Assembly: GCA_946533615.1 (NCBI GenBank)
Contig: CAMNBY010000130.1
Span: 1 to 6,098 of the forward strand
DNA length: 6,098 nt
Reading direction: 5' to 3'
Source: an uncultured Clostridia bacterium
Lineage (GTDB): Bacteria; Bacillota; Clostridia; Oscillospirales; Ruminococcaceae
In this document: in pieces, positions 5,452-6,098 of the stretch
Position numbering within the stretch: position 1 is the stretch's first letter
Layout of the letters: the number at the start of each line of letters is the position of its first letter
Position numbers and translations under genes: made by a program
Notes under the pieces: generated by a model
The model's input: the letters and a program-made list of their open reading frames with translations, nothing else
What the model was told of the DNA's origin: nothing
Databases searched by the model: none

Positions 5452-6098
5452 ATGAACACCAACAGATTTACACAGCGCTCGCTTGAAGCTATGCAGAGCG
5501 CACAGGACATTTCGATACAGCACGGCAATCAGGCGGTAGATCAGGAGCACGTCCTGCTTGCGCTGATGGAGCAGGAAAACGGGCTTATACCGCAGCTGAT
5601 GCTGAAGCTCGGCGCCAATGCCGATGCCGTTGCGCAGGAGCTCAGGAACGCAGTTGAGGCGCTGCCGAAGGTCCAGGGCGGTGCCAGCCCGCAGGACGGA
5701 GTTTATGTGACGAACGCGCTCAATCAGGCGCTTGTCGAGGCCGAGCAGACCGCCGAGAGAATGAAAGACGAGTATGTCTCGGTCGAGCACATTCTGCTTG
5801 GCATAATGGAGCATCCGAACGAGAACATAAAGCGCATCTTCAAGTCCTTCGACATCAGCAAGAACAAGGTGCTTGCTGCCTTGCAGCAGGTTCGCGGAGC
5901 CCAGCAGGTAACGAGCCAGAACCCCGAGGAGACCTACGACGTGCTTAAAAAGTACGGCTCGGAGCTTGTGGTGCTGGCTCGCGAGAACAAGCTCGACCCC
6001 GTTATCGGACGTGACAACGAGATAAGAAACGTTATCCGCATACTCTCGCGAAAGACCAAGAACAACCCTGTCCTCATCGGCGAGCCCGGCGTCGGCAA
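5452..6098 (+). CDS. clpB: ATP-dependent disaggregase ClpB, N-terminal part only
   Basis: Hsp100 chaperone that, with DnaK/DnaJ/GrpE, threads aggregated proteins through a hexameric ring to rescue them after heat and other stress. The first 215 residues are present; the window ends at the first Walker A motif, GEPGVG(K) at 210-216, so both ATPase cores and the coiled-coil middle domain lie outside. Seen: two Clp N-terminal repeats (about 6-57 and 84-135), then the ClpB-specific linker RGAQQVTSQNPEETYDVLKKYG (148-169), LDPVIGRDNEI (181-191) and SRKTKNNPVLIG (199-210). VTSQNPE and the KYG spacing favour ClpB over ClpA, ClpC or ClpE. The ATG has AAAGGGG 9 nt upstream. It is the third gene of the operon, 52 nt after the RHH gene, and no separate promoter is visible in that gap. 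Confidence 0.95.
   Translation, partial: MNTNRFTQRSLEAMQSAQDISIQHGNQAVDQEHVLLALMEQENGLIPQLMLKLGANADAVAQELRNAVEALPKVQGGASPQDGVYVTNALNQALVEAEQTAERMKDEYVSVEHILLGIMEHPNENIKRIFKSFDISKNKVLAALQQVRGAQQVTSQNPEETYDVLKKYGSELVVLARENKLDPVIGRDNEIRNVIRILSRKTKNNPVLIGEPGVG

Noticed and set aside
4815..5814. Two long overlapping minus-strand ORFs opposite the RHH gene and clpB
   Set aside because: They are shadows of G+C-biased codons in the real plus-strand genes, without ribosome sites or recognisable domains.

Overview
The window looks like chromosomal DNA from a low-to-moderate G+C Gram-positive bacterium of the class Clostridia. Evidence for this is strong AGGAGG-type ribosome binding sites, near-perfect sigma-A promoters, very AT-rich gaps between G+C-richer genes, a BcrA-type ABC exporter, and a ClpB of ordinary bacterial type. 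A Ruminococcus/Oscillospiraceae-like host is my best guess, but it is an inference from style rather than from any marker gene.

Left part (1-2324, minus strand): a three-gene operon for the proton-translocating NAD(P) transhydrogenase, in the split-alpha form: pntAA (soluble NAD(H)-binding subunit), pntAB (small membrane subunit) and pntB (membrane plus NADP(H)-binding subunit, cut by the window edge). The genes are tightly packed. Start codons are ATG, TTG and GTG in order, and the last junction overlaps by 3 nt. The single promoter (TTGTTA-17-TATAAT) is overlapped by an 18-bp imperfect palindrome that matches the clostridial Rex operator consensus at 12 of 14 positions. This suggests that transhydrogenase synthesis is controlled by the NADH/NAD+ ratio.

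Middle (2394-2547, minus strand): a stand-alone tRNA-Thr(GGT) with its own perfect promoter (TTGACA-17-TATAAT), encoded CCA and intrinsic terminator.

Centre-right (2557-4475, minus strand): a two-gene ABC exporter operon with promoter and terminator. The ATPase has the E-loop (Glu in place of the Q-loop Gln) typical of BcrA/LanF peptide-antibiotic protection transporters. The permease carries an unusually acidic loop between its first two membrane segments. The genes overlap by 8 nt and are translationally coupled.

Right part (4548-6098, plus strand): a divergent operon from another perfect promoter. It encodes a 34-residue single-pass membrane peptide not previously listed as an ORF, a 217-residue protein with an N-terminal ribbon-helix-helix DNA-binding domain, and the disaggregase ClpB, cut at its first Walker A motif. 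No CIRCE or CtsR box is visible. The RHH protein is therefore the obvious local candidate for control of clpB, and this is the least familiar arrangement in the window. No mobile element, CRISPR array or phage feature was seen, and no gene-free stretch exceeds 300 bases (the longest is 4384-4630, filled by two divergent promoters).
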